Assembly (NCBI GenBank): GCA_963808165.1
Contig: CAWEET010000021.1
Span: 310,001 to 374,000, forward strand
Reading direction: 5' to 3'
DNA: 64,000 nt
Source: Thiosocius sp963808165
GTDB taxonomy: Bacteria; Pseudomonadota; Gammaproteobacteria; Chromatiales; Chromatiaceae
Shown here: positions 15,951 through 24,764 of the stretch, one piece after another
How positions within the stretch are numbered: position 1 is the stretch's first letter
How the letters are laid out: every line of letters begins with the position of its first letter
Translations under genes and position numbers: made by a program
The notes under the pieces: generated by a model
Databases searched by the model: none
What the model was told of the DNA's origin: nothing
The model's input: the letters and a program-made list of their open reading frames with translations, nothing else

Positions 15951-17497
15951 TCGATCTTCTCAGGATCGCCGCTAGAAATCTGCTGCGTTACAAGCGTCGC
16001 ACCCTGCTCACCGCGCTGCTGATAACGGTGGGGATGGTGGCTGTCTTGCTGTTTATCGCGGTGGCCGGCTCCTTCAAGTCGATGATGGTGGCTCAGTTCA
16101 CCGACTCCATGGTCGGGCACATGCAGGTGCATAGACGTGGCTATGTGGGTGCCATGGAGAGTCTGCCGGTGGACCGGAATATGCGTCCCCGCATGCTGGT
16201 CAAGCTCTACGAAACGCTCGATGGCATCGAAGGCATCGAGGCCTGGTCGCCCAGAGTCAAGCTGATGGCGATGTTCTCCAATTTTGCCAGCACGACCAGC
16301 ATTCGACTGAACGGGATCGACCCTGCGCGTGAGTTGGCGACCGTGCCCTTGGTTGCCAATCGGGTTCTGGACGGCGGCCAGGTGGCGCCACTGATCGAAC
16401 CCGGCAAGATCCAGGTGCCGGAGCTGATCGCAAAAGGCATGAATGTGAGTGTCGGGGATACAGTGGTCCTTGTCGCCACCAACAAGAAGGGTTCGGTCAA
16501 CGGGATGACCTTCTTGGTGCAGGGCATCCTGGAGAGCATCTCAGGTCCCGGCGGCCGGGATGGCTATATTCACATCGATGATGCCAGGCACTTGCTGCGG
16601 ATAGAAGAGGAAGAGGTGGAGGCAGAGGTGTTGGCCCGCCACGGGTATATCACCCTTGCCCCCGAGGCGACGGAAGCTGATGTGCTCAAGCGCAAGGACA
16701 GCCTGAAGGCGGAGCCCCCGTCGCAGCCTGTCGATTCGCTCGAGATCAGCGATCCGCTGAAGGCAATGGCGCAGCCGCCATTTTCCGATCCTGCCGAAGA
16801 GGAACTGGACCTGGAGGCCATGTTGACCAGCAGCGTCCGTGGTCCGCCCGAGCGCGCAGGCCACCTGGCCGAGAGCAAGGCGCTGTTCAGCGATCGCGGC
16901 TGGGGTAATCCGTCAGAGGTCAGCGAGATCACCATTCGGCTCAGGCGTCCCGAAACCCAGGAAGCGGTTCTGGCTACGCTGGAGGCTCAAACGGCAGAGC
17001 TCAAGAATCGACGCGGTCTCAGTATCTTCCAGGTGCACCCATGGCAGCGCTTCGTTCCGTTCTCCAAGATCGCCAATATGATCGACTTGATGACGCTGTT
17101 TATCAGGATCATCCTGATCTCAGTAGTGCTGATCAGCATCATGAACGTGCTGGTGATGGCCGTGTATGAGCGTGTCCGCGAGATTGGCACGATGTCGGCC
17201 ATCGGCACCCAGCCGGGCACCGTGCTGGCCCTGTTCCTCAGCGAGGGCTTTCTGCTCGGGCTGGTAGGTACCCTGGTAGGTATTGTGATCAGCCTGCTTG
17301 CCGTGTGGGCCTTGAATTCCGCAACCCTGACTTTCTCTTTCGGCCGTCAAGAGAACCTGACCCTGGTGCCCACCATTGGTGCCGGAGATGTGATTACTAC
17401 CGCATTGCTCACTATCCTGGTGGCGGTGCTGGCGAGTCTGCAACCGGCCTGGAAGGCGTCGCGTATGGATCCGATAACCGCACTTCGCCATGTCTGA
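15947..17497 (+). CDS. FtsX/LolC-type ABC transporter permease
   Basis: The 516-residue permease has one N-terminal membrane helix (about residues 20-42), a large periplasmic MacB_PCD-like domain (about 45-370), and three C-terminal helices (about 380-405, 425-455, 475-500). It contains the FtsX-typical ERVREIGTMSAIGTQPGTVLALFLSEG and ends AWKASRMDPITALRHV. Between about residues 218 and 305 the periplasmic domain has an acidic insertion (EEEEVEAEVLARHG ... DPAEEELDLEAML). With the preceding ATPase it should form a Lol/Mac-like complex working at the periplasmic face. Confidence 0.9.
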   Translation: MIDLLRIAARNLLRYKRRTLLTALLITVGMVAVLLFIAVAGSFKSMMVAQFTDSMVGHMQVHRRGYVGAMESLPVDRNMRPRMLVKLYETLDGIEGIEAWSPRVKLMAMFSNFASTTSIRLNGIDPARELATVPLVANRVLDGGQVAPLIEPGKIQVPELIAKGMNVSVGDTVVLVATNKKGSVNGMTFLVQGILESISGPGGRDGYIHIDDARHLLRIEEEEVEAEVLARHGYITLAPEATEADVLKRKDSLKAEPPSQPVDSLEISDPLKAMAQPPFSDPAEEELDLEAMLTSSVRGPPERAGHLAESKALFSDRGWGNPSEVSEITIRLRRPETQEAVLATLEAQTAELKNRRGLSIFQVHPWQRFVPFSKIANMIDLMTLFIRIILISVVLISIMNVLVMAVYERVREIGTMSAIGTQPGTVLALFLSEGFLLGLVGTLVGIVISLLAVWALNSATLTFSFGRQENLTLVPTIGAGDVITTALLTILVAVLASLQPAWKASRMDPITALRHV

Positions 17498-17558
17498 GGA
17501 CAGGGTCGCTTACTGAAATGGAGCCGCAAGGTCCAAAAACTGATTGAGGAGGCTCGAA

Positions 17559-17951
17559 GTGTCTACCATTCGCCGAATTTTCGTCTCGCTAACGATGCTT
17601 CTGTCCTTGGCCGGCTTCTGCCAGCCGGCTGTTGCACAGGACAAGTTCGCTATTGCAGCGGACGGCGACCAGCCTGCCGCGGAAGTCGCCAAGCTGGCAG
17701 GCATCGCACCCTTTTTTCATCTCTGCGATGCAAACGGTGAGTTGCTGCAGGTGTTGCCGAATCCACACCTGGACATGGAGTACGGTATCGGTCCAGCGGC
17801 GGCTGCCACCCTCGCCGATATGGGTGTGACCGTCCTCGTCGCACGCAAGATTCCCGGGCCGAAGATGGAAGAGGTTCTTACAGCCCGGCAGATTCGTATC
17901 GTGCGTCGCCTGGGGACGGTGCAGGAAGTGATCAACGAGTTGAAAGAGTGA
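17559..17951 (+). CDS. exported NifX/NifB-type (dinitrogenase Fe-Mo cofactor domain) protein
   Basis: I chose the GTG at 17559, with GAGGAGG six bases upstream; an in-frame upstream start lacks this. The 130-residue product has a signal peptide (ending CQPAVAQ) and then a fold like the dinitrogenase iron-molybdenum cofactor domain: FAIAADGDQPAAEVAKLAGIAPFFHLCDANGELLQVLPNP and later GVTVLVARKIPGPKMEEVL. That family is normally cytoplasmic and binds FeMo-cofactor precursors or metal clusters; here it should be periplasmic. It sits between the ABC pair and the LolA-like gene. Confidence 0.75.
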   Translation: MSTIRRIFVSLTMLLSLAGFCQPAVAQDKFAIAADGDQPAAEVAKLAGIAPFFHLCDANGELLQVLPNPHLDMEYGIGPAAAATLADMGVTVLVARKIPGPKMEEVLTARQIRIVRRLGTVQEVINELKE

Positions 17952-17954
17952 GCC

Positions 17955-18683
17955 ATGATTCTGCGCACAACGATGTTTTGTCTGGTCTTGACGGCTGGCC
18001 CGGTTTGCGCCATGGACGGCAGCGATATCCTGGATACAGTGGATCGCAATTTGGCCCCTGATTCCTATGAGATGTACCGCAAGCTGATCAACCAGGAGCC
18101 GGACGGCAGCCGCAAGGAGTTCGTGCTCTATACCGCCAAGAAGGGCAGGGAGAGCATGGTCGCATTGTTCCTGGCCCCGGCCGCCGATCTCGGCCGCACG
18201 ACCCTGCGCCTTGGTGACAACATGTGGTTGTATATCCCCGAGGTGGGTAAGCCGCTGCGGATCACCAGCCTGCAATCGGTGGTGGGCGGCATCTTCAACA
18301 ACTCCGACCTGATGCGATTGGAGTTCAGCACCGAATACGAGGTGCAGGAGACCGATGAGCATGAAGGCGAGTATGTGCTGGATCTCAAGGCCAGGACCGG
18401 TGCGGTGGCCTACGATCGCCTCAAGATGCGCGTTGACCGCAAACTGCTGTTGCCAACGGTAATCGAGGCATACACCGCCAGTGGCCTGTTGGTGAAGACC
18501 CTGCGCTACAAAAAGATCAAGGACTACGGCAACGGGCTGGTTCGGCCCTCGGTCCTGGAGACAGAAAGTCCGCTGTATCAGGGCTACAAGGCGGTCATGC
18601 TCTTTGCCAAGATCCAGCCACGGGAATTCCCCGACGAAGTCTTCAGCCTCAACTATATGCCTCGGGTTCAGGAACTCAGGTAG
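17955..18683 (+). CDS. LolA-like periplasmic outer-membrane lipoprotein-sorting protein
   Basis: The 242-residue protein has a signal peptide (ending GPVCAMDG) and the pattern of the LolA_like/outer membrane lipoprotein-sorting family: SYEMYRKLINQEPDGSRKEFVLYTAKKGRES, LWLYIPEV-like NMWLYIPEVGKPLRI, NNSDLMRLEF, and LYKKI-like RYKKIKDYGNGLVRPSVLE. Such proteins have an open beta-barrel cavity that carries lipids or lipidated cargo across the periplasm. It is encoded three bases after the NifX-like gene and 14 bases before the outer-membrane barrel gene. Confidence 0.85.
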   Translation: MILRTTMFCLVLTAGPVCAMDGSDILDTVDRNLAPDSYEMYRKLINQEPDGSRKEFVLYTAKKGRESMVALFLAPAADLGRTTLRLGDNMWLYIPEVGKPLRITSLQSVVGGIFNNSDLMRLEFSTEYEVQETDEHEGEYVLDLKARTGAVAYDRLKMRVDRKLLLPTVIEAYTASGLLVKTLRYKKIKDYGNGLVRPSVLETESPLYQGYKAVMLFAKIQPREFPDEVFSLNYMPRVQELR

Positions 18684-18697
18684 TCACCACACCCTTG

Positions 18698-19996
18698 ATG
18701 CAGCGCTGCCGGTACCTGCTGATTCTTCTTTTGACCTCGAGCCCTTGGGCCAGGGCACAAGGCGAGGAATTCAGTTTCGACGCGGATGAGTTCGAGCCCA
18801 GGGTGTTCGAGTTTACCGGCTATCTGGAAGCTGAACCCGAATACGGACGGGCGAACCAGGACGGGGCCCTGTATCAGCTTCAGTTCCTCGATCGGGATCC
18901 GCAGAAACATCTGGAGCGCTTTACCGGCACCCTGGAACTCGAAGGCCACATACGGAAAGGCATCGCTGGCGTCCACTTTCAGACTCATTCCGAGTTTGTC
19001 CGGGATTACCTGAGCGACGATGATGACCACGCGCTGTATCAAGGCTATCTCACCCTCCAGCCAGATCCCGGGTTCGCAGTCGACTTGGGCAAGAAGGCTG
19101 TCCGCTGGGGCAAGGGTTACGCCTGGAACCCGGTGGCTTTCGTGGAACGGGCCAAGGATGCAGGTGATCCGGACTTGTCGCGCGAGGGCTACTGGGTCGC
19201 TGCGGCCGACTGGATCAAGAGTTTCGACGGGCCTTTGCAGTCCCTGGCCCTGACTCCGCTGATCCTGCCTGTTCAAAACGATGTCAACGAGGGTTTCGGC
19301 GAGCCCGGCCACAACAATCTGGCGGCAAAGCTGTACCTGCTGTATCGAGATATCGACATTGACTTCATGTTTCTCAGCGATGGCAGCCGCAGTGCCCGGG
19401 TCGGTATGGACTTCTCCAAGAACCTGGCGCCGAACTTTGAAATTCATGGTGAGTTCGCCTACTTCAAAGACGCTATCCATCTGACACTGACCGATGGATG
19501 CAAAAAGGGTACGCCGCGAGTGGAAGACGAGGTGAGTTATCTGATTGGCACACGCTACCGAACCAGCAATGACATTACGCTGATCTGGGAGTATTACTTC
19601 AATGGCTTGGGTAATGACAGCAAGGAGCAGGAGCAGTTTTACCGCTGTGTACATCGGGCCTGGGAGACTGGTGATCAGGATCTTATCGACGGGCTGCCGG
19701 TGGGCAAGGACCTGGACAAGGGACCCTTCAGCAGGCCCAATCCGATGCGCAAGTATATGAATTTCCGTGTCTGGTGGGAGGAGCCGCGCAATCTCCTCTA
19801 TCTGACTCCGGGTCTGCAGGTACTCTACAATCTGGAGGACAGCAGTTTTTCGGTTTCTCCGGACGTCAGCTATACCGGCTACGAGAATCTGGAGTTGCGC
19901 CTGCGCGGTACCGTCCCGGTCGGTGATTCACTCACGGAATGGGGAGAAAAACCCAACAAGTACAAGATTGAACTGCGCGCCCGCTACTATTTCTGA
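18698..19996 (+). CDS. outer-membrane beta-barrel protein of the Lol-like cassette
   Basis: From the ATG at 18698 (a TTG at 18695 adds one residue) the product has 432 residues. It has a signal peptide (LLILLLTSSPWARAQG), alternating amphipathic strands, and a C-terminal aromatic end (KIELRARYYF) typical of Bam substrates. Internal features include LGKKAVRWGKGYAWNPVAFV and DLSREGYW. It resembles porin-like DUF1302-type barrels, but I cannot name the family with certainty. As the last gene of the cassette it is a candidate acceptor or exit site in the outer membrane for cargo handled by the ABC, NifX-like and LolA-like proteins. Confidence 0.7.
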   Translation: MQRCRYLLILLLTSSPWARAQGEEFSFDADEFEPRVFEFTGYLEAEPEYGRANQDGALYQLQFLDRDPQKHLERFTGTLELEGHIRKGIAGVHFQTHSEFVRDYLSDDDDHALYQGYLTLQPDPGFAVDLGKKAVRWGKGYAWNPVAFVERAKDAGDPDLSREGYWVAAADWIKSFDGPLQSLALTPLILPVQNDVNEGFGEPGHNNLAAKLYLLYRDIDIDFMFLSDGSRSARVGMDFSKNLAPNFEIHGEFAYFKDAIHLTLTDGCKKGTPRVEDEVSYLIGTRYRTSNDITLIWEYYFNGLGNDSKEQEQFYRCVHRAWETGDQDLIDGLPVGKDLDKGPFSRPNPMRKYMNFRVWWEEPRNLLYLTPGLQVLYNLEDSSFSVSPDVSYTGYENLELRLRGTVPVGDSLTEWGEKPNKYKIELRARYYF

Positions 19997-20057
19997 ATGC
20001 GGTGATACTCAGCCTGAAGACAAATGCCGCTCAGGTTCAGACGGAACTATACCGAGG

Positions 20058-20230
20058 GACCGCAAGGAACTGCTGGTGCCGAACAAGGAATTTATTGCCG
20101 CCAGGGTGCTCAACTGGTCGCTATCGGATCAGGCAACCCGTGTCGTGATTCTGGTTGGCGTGGCTTATGAGGTGGACTTCGAAAAGTCGCATGAAATTCC
20201 GCTCATTGCCTCCAGACAGCTGGAGGTGAA
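20058..20230 (+). pseudogene. fragment of an MscS-type mechanosensitive channel gene
   Basis: The stretch encodes ELLVPNKEFIAARVLNWSLS and then DQATRVVILVGVAYEVDFEKSHE. This is the cytoplasmic beta-domain signature of MscS/MscK channels (PN-x-F-x-x-x-x-VxNW-S-x-SD). The pore helices upstream and most of the C-terminal domain are absent, and the frame runs into unrelated residues before the stop at 20258. It is a stranded piece of a larger gene beside the stop of the DUF1631 gene. Confidence 0.7.
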
Positions 20231-20254
20231 ATCTTGTCGCATGATTGCCTGTTG

Positions 20255-22456
20255 CTAGCGACCAAGCGCCATCTGCATGTTTGCAAGCAAGTCGTCCATC
20301 AGTGACCGACCACTACCGTGCATAACCGATGCCTTGTCATCGGCAATCAGGCCCGACATCTTGTCGCTACTCATTTCAGCGATCTTCATGCCGTCTCGAT
20401 TCACGAAGATGCAAGTGCCGGTAATCGCACTCCGCCACGCCAGTTTGCCACGGTAGCTGACCCCTGCATCTTGCCACTTTAACCATTCTCCCACTTCGGG
20501 CAATTCGATTGACGGGTTTGATGGCGCGACGGCAGCATCCAGATTCCCGGCTTCCGGTTCGTCCGCACCCACAGCTGCGGCAGCCAGTCTCGGCACATCG
20601 TCTTTTCCGGAAAGAATCGCCCTGTGGCATGTCTTCAGTCCACCGAAAAGCTCCCCGGCCTGATTCATGTCGAATCCTATCTCTCGAAGACCGGCGCGGA
20701 GCTTCTTCAAAAGCCTTGGGATCGTCTTCAGCAGTTTTTGTCGCTGCTCGGAGTCTTTCTTCGGCAAGCCACTCCAAATCAACAACTTTAGTGCGGATAG
20801 ATGTTTATTCCAACGCTCGCTTTGCTCTCCGTCTCGTAGCAAGGCAAGCATCATGACATCGAACCAAGCTTTTCGTTCAAACTCAAGAACACTGGCGGGC
20901 AGCTTACCGACTTTTCGGTTGATCTCGTCAATGACATCTGAGACACGGCGGCGCGCCAATAACAACGCCTCCTGCCCACGCACGACCTGCTTGGTTCTGT
21001 CCTCGGCCTTCCTGGAGAACTCGGCTTGCTCGCACAGGAATCCTTCAAACTCCTCGTTGACGCTGCGAAACACGTCAATATCGTCAATGAACTCGGCGAC
21101 GACGCGGGCGACCACTTCCTGAACTCGCGCGTACAGAAGCTGGCTGAACCGCTCGCTATCGTTGTTCCAACCGAACACGGCATGTCCGATGCTATTCAGT
21201 AGGCGCCGAGCTGGATGTTCCTTGTTGCCAAAAAACGAGAAATCCAGTTTCGCAGCCTTGATCAACGGAAACTGCAGGCGCGCAATGACTGCCTTGATTT
21301 GGTCCGGAAGCGCATGGTCGTCAAGCAGAAAGTCGAACAACATCCCGACAGCGTCAATCAGCATTGCATCGTGTTCGGCAAGACGTTTTGACGACTGTTC
21401 GTTCGCACTCAAGCTCAACAGTCGAGACAGATATGCGATGTACTCGGCATTCTTTTCCTTCACGTCGGATTTCATTACCGGCGGTGCTTCAGCAATCAGA
21501 CCCTGAAGTGATGTAAGGGCATCTGCAAACTCTTGTGGCGATACTTCAGGATACTTCTCATACCCTACCGGCCGAGGCAGAAGGGCGCTGTATGGTTTGT
21601 AACCCTGATTTTCTTGTTGCTTGCACAACATCAGGCTAATCAGCTCAAAGGTGTCTTGAGATAGGGCATTGATCTCAGCGGTGACTGCCCTCGACATTGG
21701 GGACGAAGTCGCTTTGCGCTGGATGAATCTCTTTATGCTGGGCGCCACCGGATTTTTTTTTATTTTTCTCTTTAGTTCAGGCAGCACACCTTCGTCGATC
21801 AGGATATCGTTGATCGCGTCGTAAACCCCTCCGACATATGACATGGCATGCCGGTCGAATAGCTTCAGCACGACGAGTCGCAAACCGATGTCGCCGTCCC
21901 AAGCTCTCAGTGAAAGGCGAAAGGCTTCGGCGAAATGAAAAGGTGAGACAGGGTTTTGGGTTGGCACGATCGCTTCGACACCGGCGAGCTTCGAGAATCG
22001 TGCATTGATGCTTTGCAGCTCGAGCGCAAAACGATTCTCGGATTTTGCAATCAGGCCATTGAGAGCGAGTTGTTCCTCCAGTTCATCGTCTTGGACTAGG
22101 GCTATCGAATCGACCTTGAAATCGCATTCCTCTGCCGACATCACGTTGTTCGCGATCCAGAACTGGCGGAATGTCCTACGCAGATAGTTTTCAAAGGTTG
22201 ATTCGATTGTGTCTTGGAGCTTGCGCAGCTGGCGCATCGCGGCGAAGTACTGTGTTTCCACAATATCCGTCTCGGACTTGTTCGCTAATGCGTACATGTC
22301 GTCATCGGCATGCTCGAACAATTCCCTGATCAGTGGTGGAAGTAGGTCGAAGAGCGCGTCTTGACACCTGCCAGCAATCTTCTGGCGTTTTGTATCTTGT
22401 GTGTTGGATGTCTGGAACGGGCGGTTTTCGAAAAGAATGATATTCTCAACGGTCAT
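20255..22456 (-). CDS. DUF1631 family protein
   Basis: The 733-residue, soluble-looking helical protein matches DUF1631: an N-terminal block (CQDALFDLLPPLIRELFEHADDDMYALANKSET), a central helical region with VMPR-like positions, and a C-terminal part with GEWLKWQDAGVSYRGKLAWRS and GTCIFVNRDGMK. The C-terminal segment looks PilZ-like, which would be compatible with cyclic-di-GMP binding, but the RxxxR motif is not obvious. Family members in gammaproteobacteria are often mislabelled thymidine phosphorylase; no enzymatic function is established. Base composition is lower in GC than the neighbouring genes, so horizontal origin is possible. Confidence 0.85.
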   Translation of the reverse strand: MTVENIILFENRPFQTSNTQDTKRQKIAGRCQDALFDLLPPLIRELFEHADDDMYALANKSETDIVETQYFAAMRQLRKLQDTIESTFENYLRRTFRQFWIANNVMSAEECDFKVDSIALVQDDELEEQLALNGLIAKSENRFALELQSINARFSKLAGVEAIVPTQNPVSPFHFAEAFRLSLRAWDGDIGLRLVVLKLFDRHAMSYVGGVYDAINDILIDEGVLPELKRKIKKNPVAPSIKRFIQRKATSSPMSRAVTAEINALSQDTFELISLMLCKQQENQGYKPYSALLPRPVGYEKYPEVSPQEFADALTSLQGLIAEAPPVMKSDVKEKNAEYIAYLSRLLSLSANEQSSKRLAEHDAMLIDAVGMLFDFLLDDHALPDQIKAVIARLQFPLIKAAKLDFSFFGNKEHPARRLLNSIGHAVFGWNNDSERFSQLLYARVQEVVARVVAEFIDDIDVFRSVNEEFEGFLCEQAEFSRKAEDRTKQVVRGQEALLLARRRVSDVIDEINRKVGKLPASVLEFERKAWFDVMMLALLRDGEQSERWNKHLSALKLLIWSGLPKKDSEQRQKLLKTIPRLLKKLRAGLREIGFDMNQAGELFGGLKTCHRAILSGKDDVPRLAAAAVGADEPEAGNLDAAVAPSNPSIELPEVGEWLKWQDAGVSYRGKLAWRSAITGTCIFVNRDGMKIAEMSSDKMSGLIADDKASVMHGSGRSLMDDLLANMQMALGR

Positions 22457-23059
22457 GGCTGCACGATCTCAAACGTCTGACAGAAAGTTGGCTTTCGCCT
22501 GCCCTTGGGAACAGAGGCAGCGTCTCCGCAGCAGTTCCATTCCTGCATCACCAATAGCTGCATGGCAAGGGGTTGTTGTATACCCAGCAGCAAAGGCCGT
22601 TGCTTCGATCACAGTTTTTCTGGAATCTGCATCCCTGCGGGCCAGCATGGTCCCGTTGCGTGGGCAGCGGGTTGAATCAAGGGCTTGGTGGTATGTGGCG
22701 CTCCCGACGTCGCCATGGGGAGTGAGCCTGGGCGACCGGATGATGTGATTATCGATGGAGCGATTGGTCGGGTGGCCGGGACGGCGCGGATACCGCAGAC
22801 GAGAACCTCAAGCCGCCCGGCAGACTCCACTAGGTCGCTTCAAAAGTGCCCCGGCGGCCATCCGCACTAGCGTCTCTGTCTGCCGGGGCAGGCAAAGAGG
22901 GAACACGGCCAGGAGCCTGACAAGGCGGCTGCGGGTCGGTCTGGCCCTGGCGGGCCGGGTCGCTTCCGCTGTTGACCCCTCGCGGCCCGCTAGGCAGCCT
23001 CAGTGATTTTGGGCTATTTTGAAGTAAACAGGAAGACGATTCACTTCGGAGTGATGACA
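22457..23059. other. 600-base intergenic region, no gene recognised
   Basis: Several short frames are open on both strands, but none has a start signal, family resemblance or consistent codon use. GC-rich dyads occur near 22900-23000. AT-richer sequence near 23010-23050 probably holds the promoter of the repeat peptide gene. Confidence 0.3.
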
Positions 23060-23494
23060 ATGAAGACCGAATGCCACCCAATCTGCCGTGTGGTCGCTTT
23101 GTCGGCCTTTCTGGCGCCCGGCTTGCTGCCTGCCCAGGGGATGGCGCAAGGCGTTCAAGCCCCGATGGTGATAAATCCTTACGCCGGCATGTTTGGCAGC
23201 ATGGGCAATGTCTATAGCCCCTATTATCGCCAGTTTCATCCCTACGGCATGAGTGGAATGGCCGGGCCGGTGAACGGTGCGGCCAATATATGGGGCAATC
23301 ATTACATTGTCAGCCCCAACCCTTATGGGGGGATGTTCGGCAGCATGGGTAACGTCTACAGCCCATACTACCGCCAGTTTCATCGGTCCGGTATGAGTGG
23401 CCCGACCGGTACGGTAATCCCTGGCGGCAATCTGGGACAGCATGCGCCGTACCACTATCCCTACTTTCTTCCGCCGATGATGGGTACCATGTAA
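23060..23494 (+). CDS. small exported protein with two 48-residue tandem repeats
   Basis: I chose the ATG at 23060, eight bases after GGAG; an ATG at 23054 is also possible. The 144-residue product has a signal peptide (ALSAFLAPGLLPAQGMAQG) and two repeats with a 48-codon period, each containing GMFGSMGNVYSPYYRQFH. The repeats keep the amino acids but use different codons (for example TATAGCCCC against TACAGCCCA), which indicates an old duplication under protein-level selection. The composition is rich in Gly, Met, Tyr, Pro and Asn. I do not recognise the family; it looks like an extracytoplasmic structural or matrix-type protein. Confidence 0.65.
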   Translation: MKTECHPICRVVALSAFLAPGLLPAQGMAQGVQAPMVINPYAGMFGSMGNVYSPYYRQFHPYGMSGMAGPVNGAANIWGNHYIVSPNPYGGMFGSMGNVYSPYYRQFHRSGMSGPTGTVIPGGNLGQHAPYHYPYFLPPMMGTM

Positions 23495-23723
23495 AGCCTG
23501 GTTCGCAGGCCGATGGTGAGATTCCCTTCGCTGCCCGACGCTGTTTTGGACGTGTGCTGCCATCGTGCGCCCGTTCATCTGGCCTGCCGATAACGTTCCG
23601 GCACCTGCTCTCAGGCGTAAGCGCCCGTAAGCTGAACGAACGAGACCGTCTCGGCTGTTCGGTATTCGTTTGTTGGCTGCGGCCAGGTCGAACGGGGGCA
23701 AAAGCCCCCTTATGAAGAATGGC

Positions 23724-23870
23724 GCTGACTTAGGAGCGCAAGCTACAAGTTGGCCTGATGATTCCGATCATTGCTTCCGGAAAACGCCGTGAATACGTCC
23801 CTGTAGGCTCGACGGCGGCGTCCGTGCCGCCAACGTTTTCTCCAGAAACGACCGAAATCAGCTTGAGTAA
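23724..23870 (-). repeat. dispersed hairpin repeat, single copy of the 153-bp family
   Basis: This stretch matches, in reverse orientation, each unit of the triplet at 48537-48982 (shared strings TTTCTGGAGAAAACGT, GAGCCTACAGGGACGTATTC and GGCCAACTTGTAGCTTGCGC). Its centre is a GC-rich hairpin (GGCGGCACGGACGCCGCC in the array orientation). The ends carry GCTGACTTA-type sequence. A short frame here (MIPIIASGKRREYVP...) is a repeat by-product, not a gene. Confidence 0.75.
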
Positions 23871-23894
23871 GTGCCATTACCCTTATGAATATGC

Positions 23895-24476
23895 TTACCG
23901 AGCGCCTTGCAGCTTCTTCTTCAGAGTAAAGGCACCTCGAACCTGGCCGGCCTTGTAACCTCGCGCCTTGTCCTGGGGATAGAGTTCATCGAGCGTGGCG
24001 GCAGTGTCGGGATCAAGGTCCTCGCCATGGCACATGAGACAGGGCATCTTTTCCAGAGGGGGCATAACGATACCTTTCATGAAGCGAAAGTATGTTTCAT
24101 CGCCTTCTTCAACGATTTCAGTGTAAACGAGGGCATCTGGACCCGCACCCTTGGCGCGCTGTTCTTCGAATTGCTGCAGTACCATTGTCTCCCAGGCATC
24201 CGGGGCATTATTGGGATTACGCAGCTTGAGGCTGGTTCGGGCCACGTTCCAACCAGAACTCTGCGAGTGCTCCATGGCCAATGCGGGTGCGCGGGTTTTG
24301 CATATGCCAATCGCCGCAATGGGGCCGCCGGCCTTCAGGCCCTTGCCCAACTCACCCTTCAGATCTTCAAAAAAAGCACCGGTAATCTTTTTGGCCTCAG
24401 CCTTGTACTGGTCGATTTCGGCGCTGACGGTGAACGGCAGACTGAACAGCATGACGGCAATAACTGATTTCTTCAT
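23895..24476 (-). CDS. Tll0287-like (DUF3365) exported c-type haem protein
   Basis: The 193-residue protein has a signal peptide (MKKSVIAVMLFSLPFTVSA) and the DUF3365 pattern: AIGICKTRAPALAMEHS, RTSLKLRNPNNAPDAWE and FMKGIVMPPLEKMPCLMCHG. The CLMCH motif near residue 147 is a covalent haem c site. Tll0287-type proteins have a PAS-like fold with one c-type haem and are thought to sense redox state or gas. The gene stands alone, with a ribosome site AGGAG just upstream of the ATG at 24476. Confidence 0.88.
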   Translation of the reverse strand: MKKSVIAVMLFSLPFTVSAEIDQYKAEAKKITGAFFEDLKGELGKGLKAGGPIAAIGICKTRAPALAMEHSQSSGWNVARTSLKLRNPNNAPDAWETMVLQQFEEQRAKGAGPDALVYTEIVEEGDETYFRFMKGIVMPPLEKMPCLMCHGEDLDPDTAATLDELYPQDKARGYKAGQVRGAFTLKKKLQGAR

Positions 24477-24764
24477 TTGATTTCTCCTGGACGATTTTGA
24501 TGCGCCTCGGGCAGTTTACAGACAGCGTAGATTTCTGGCTCGCGATGACCGCTGCTGGTCGACTGCGGTGCTACCGCAGGTTCCGAGAGAGCGGCCCTTC
24601 GGTTGCGCGGCGTGGCAGACCGGAGGTGACGCCCGACAGCCTTGTTGATCATGCAGGTTTGCGATTGCCATACCCTGATGCCCGGCGTCTGCCGGGTCCG
24701 CGCAGCCGCAGCTGATCCAGTTTAAATTCGCGGGTCAAACTCTCTCGCTTACAACCTTACGTCA

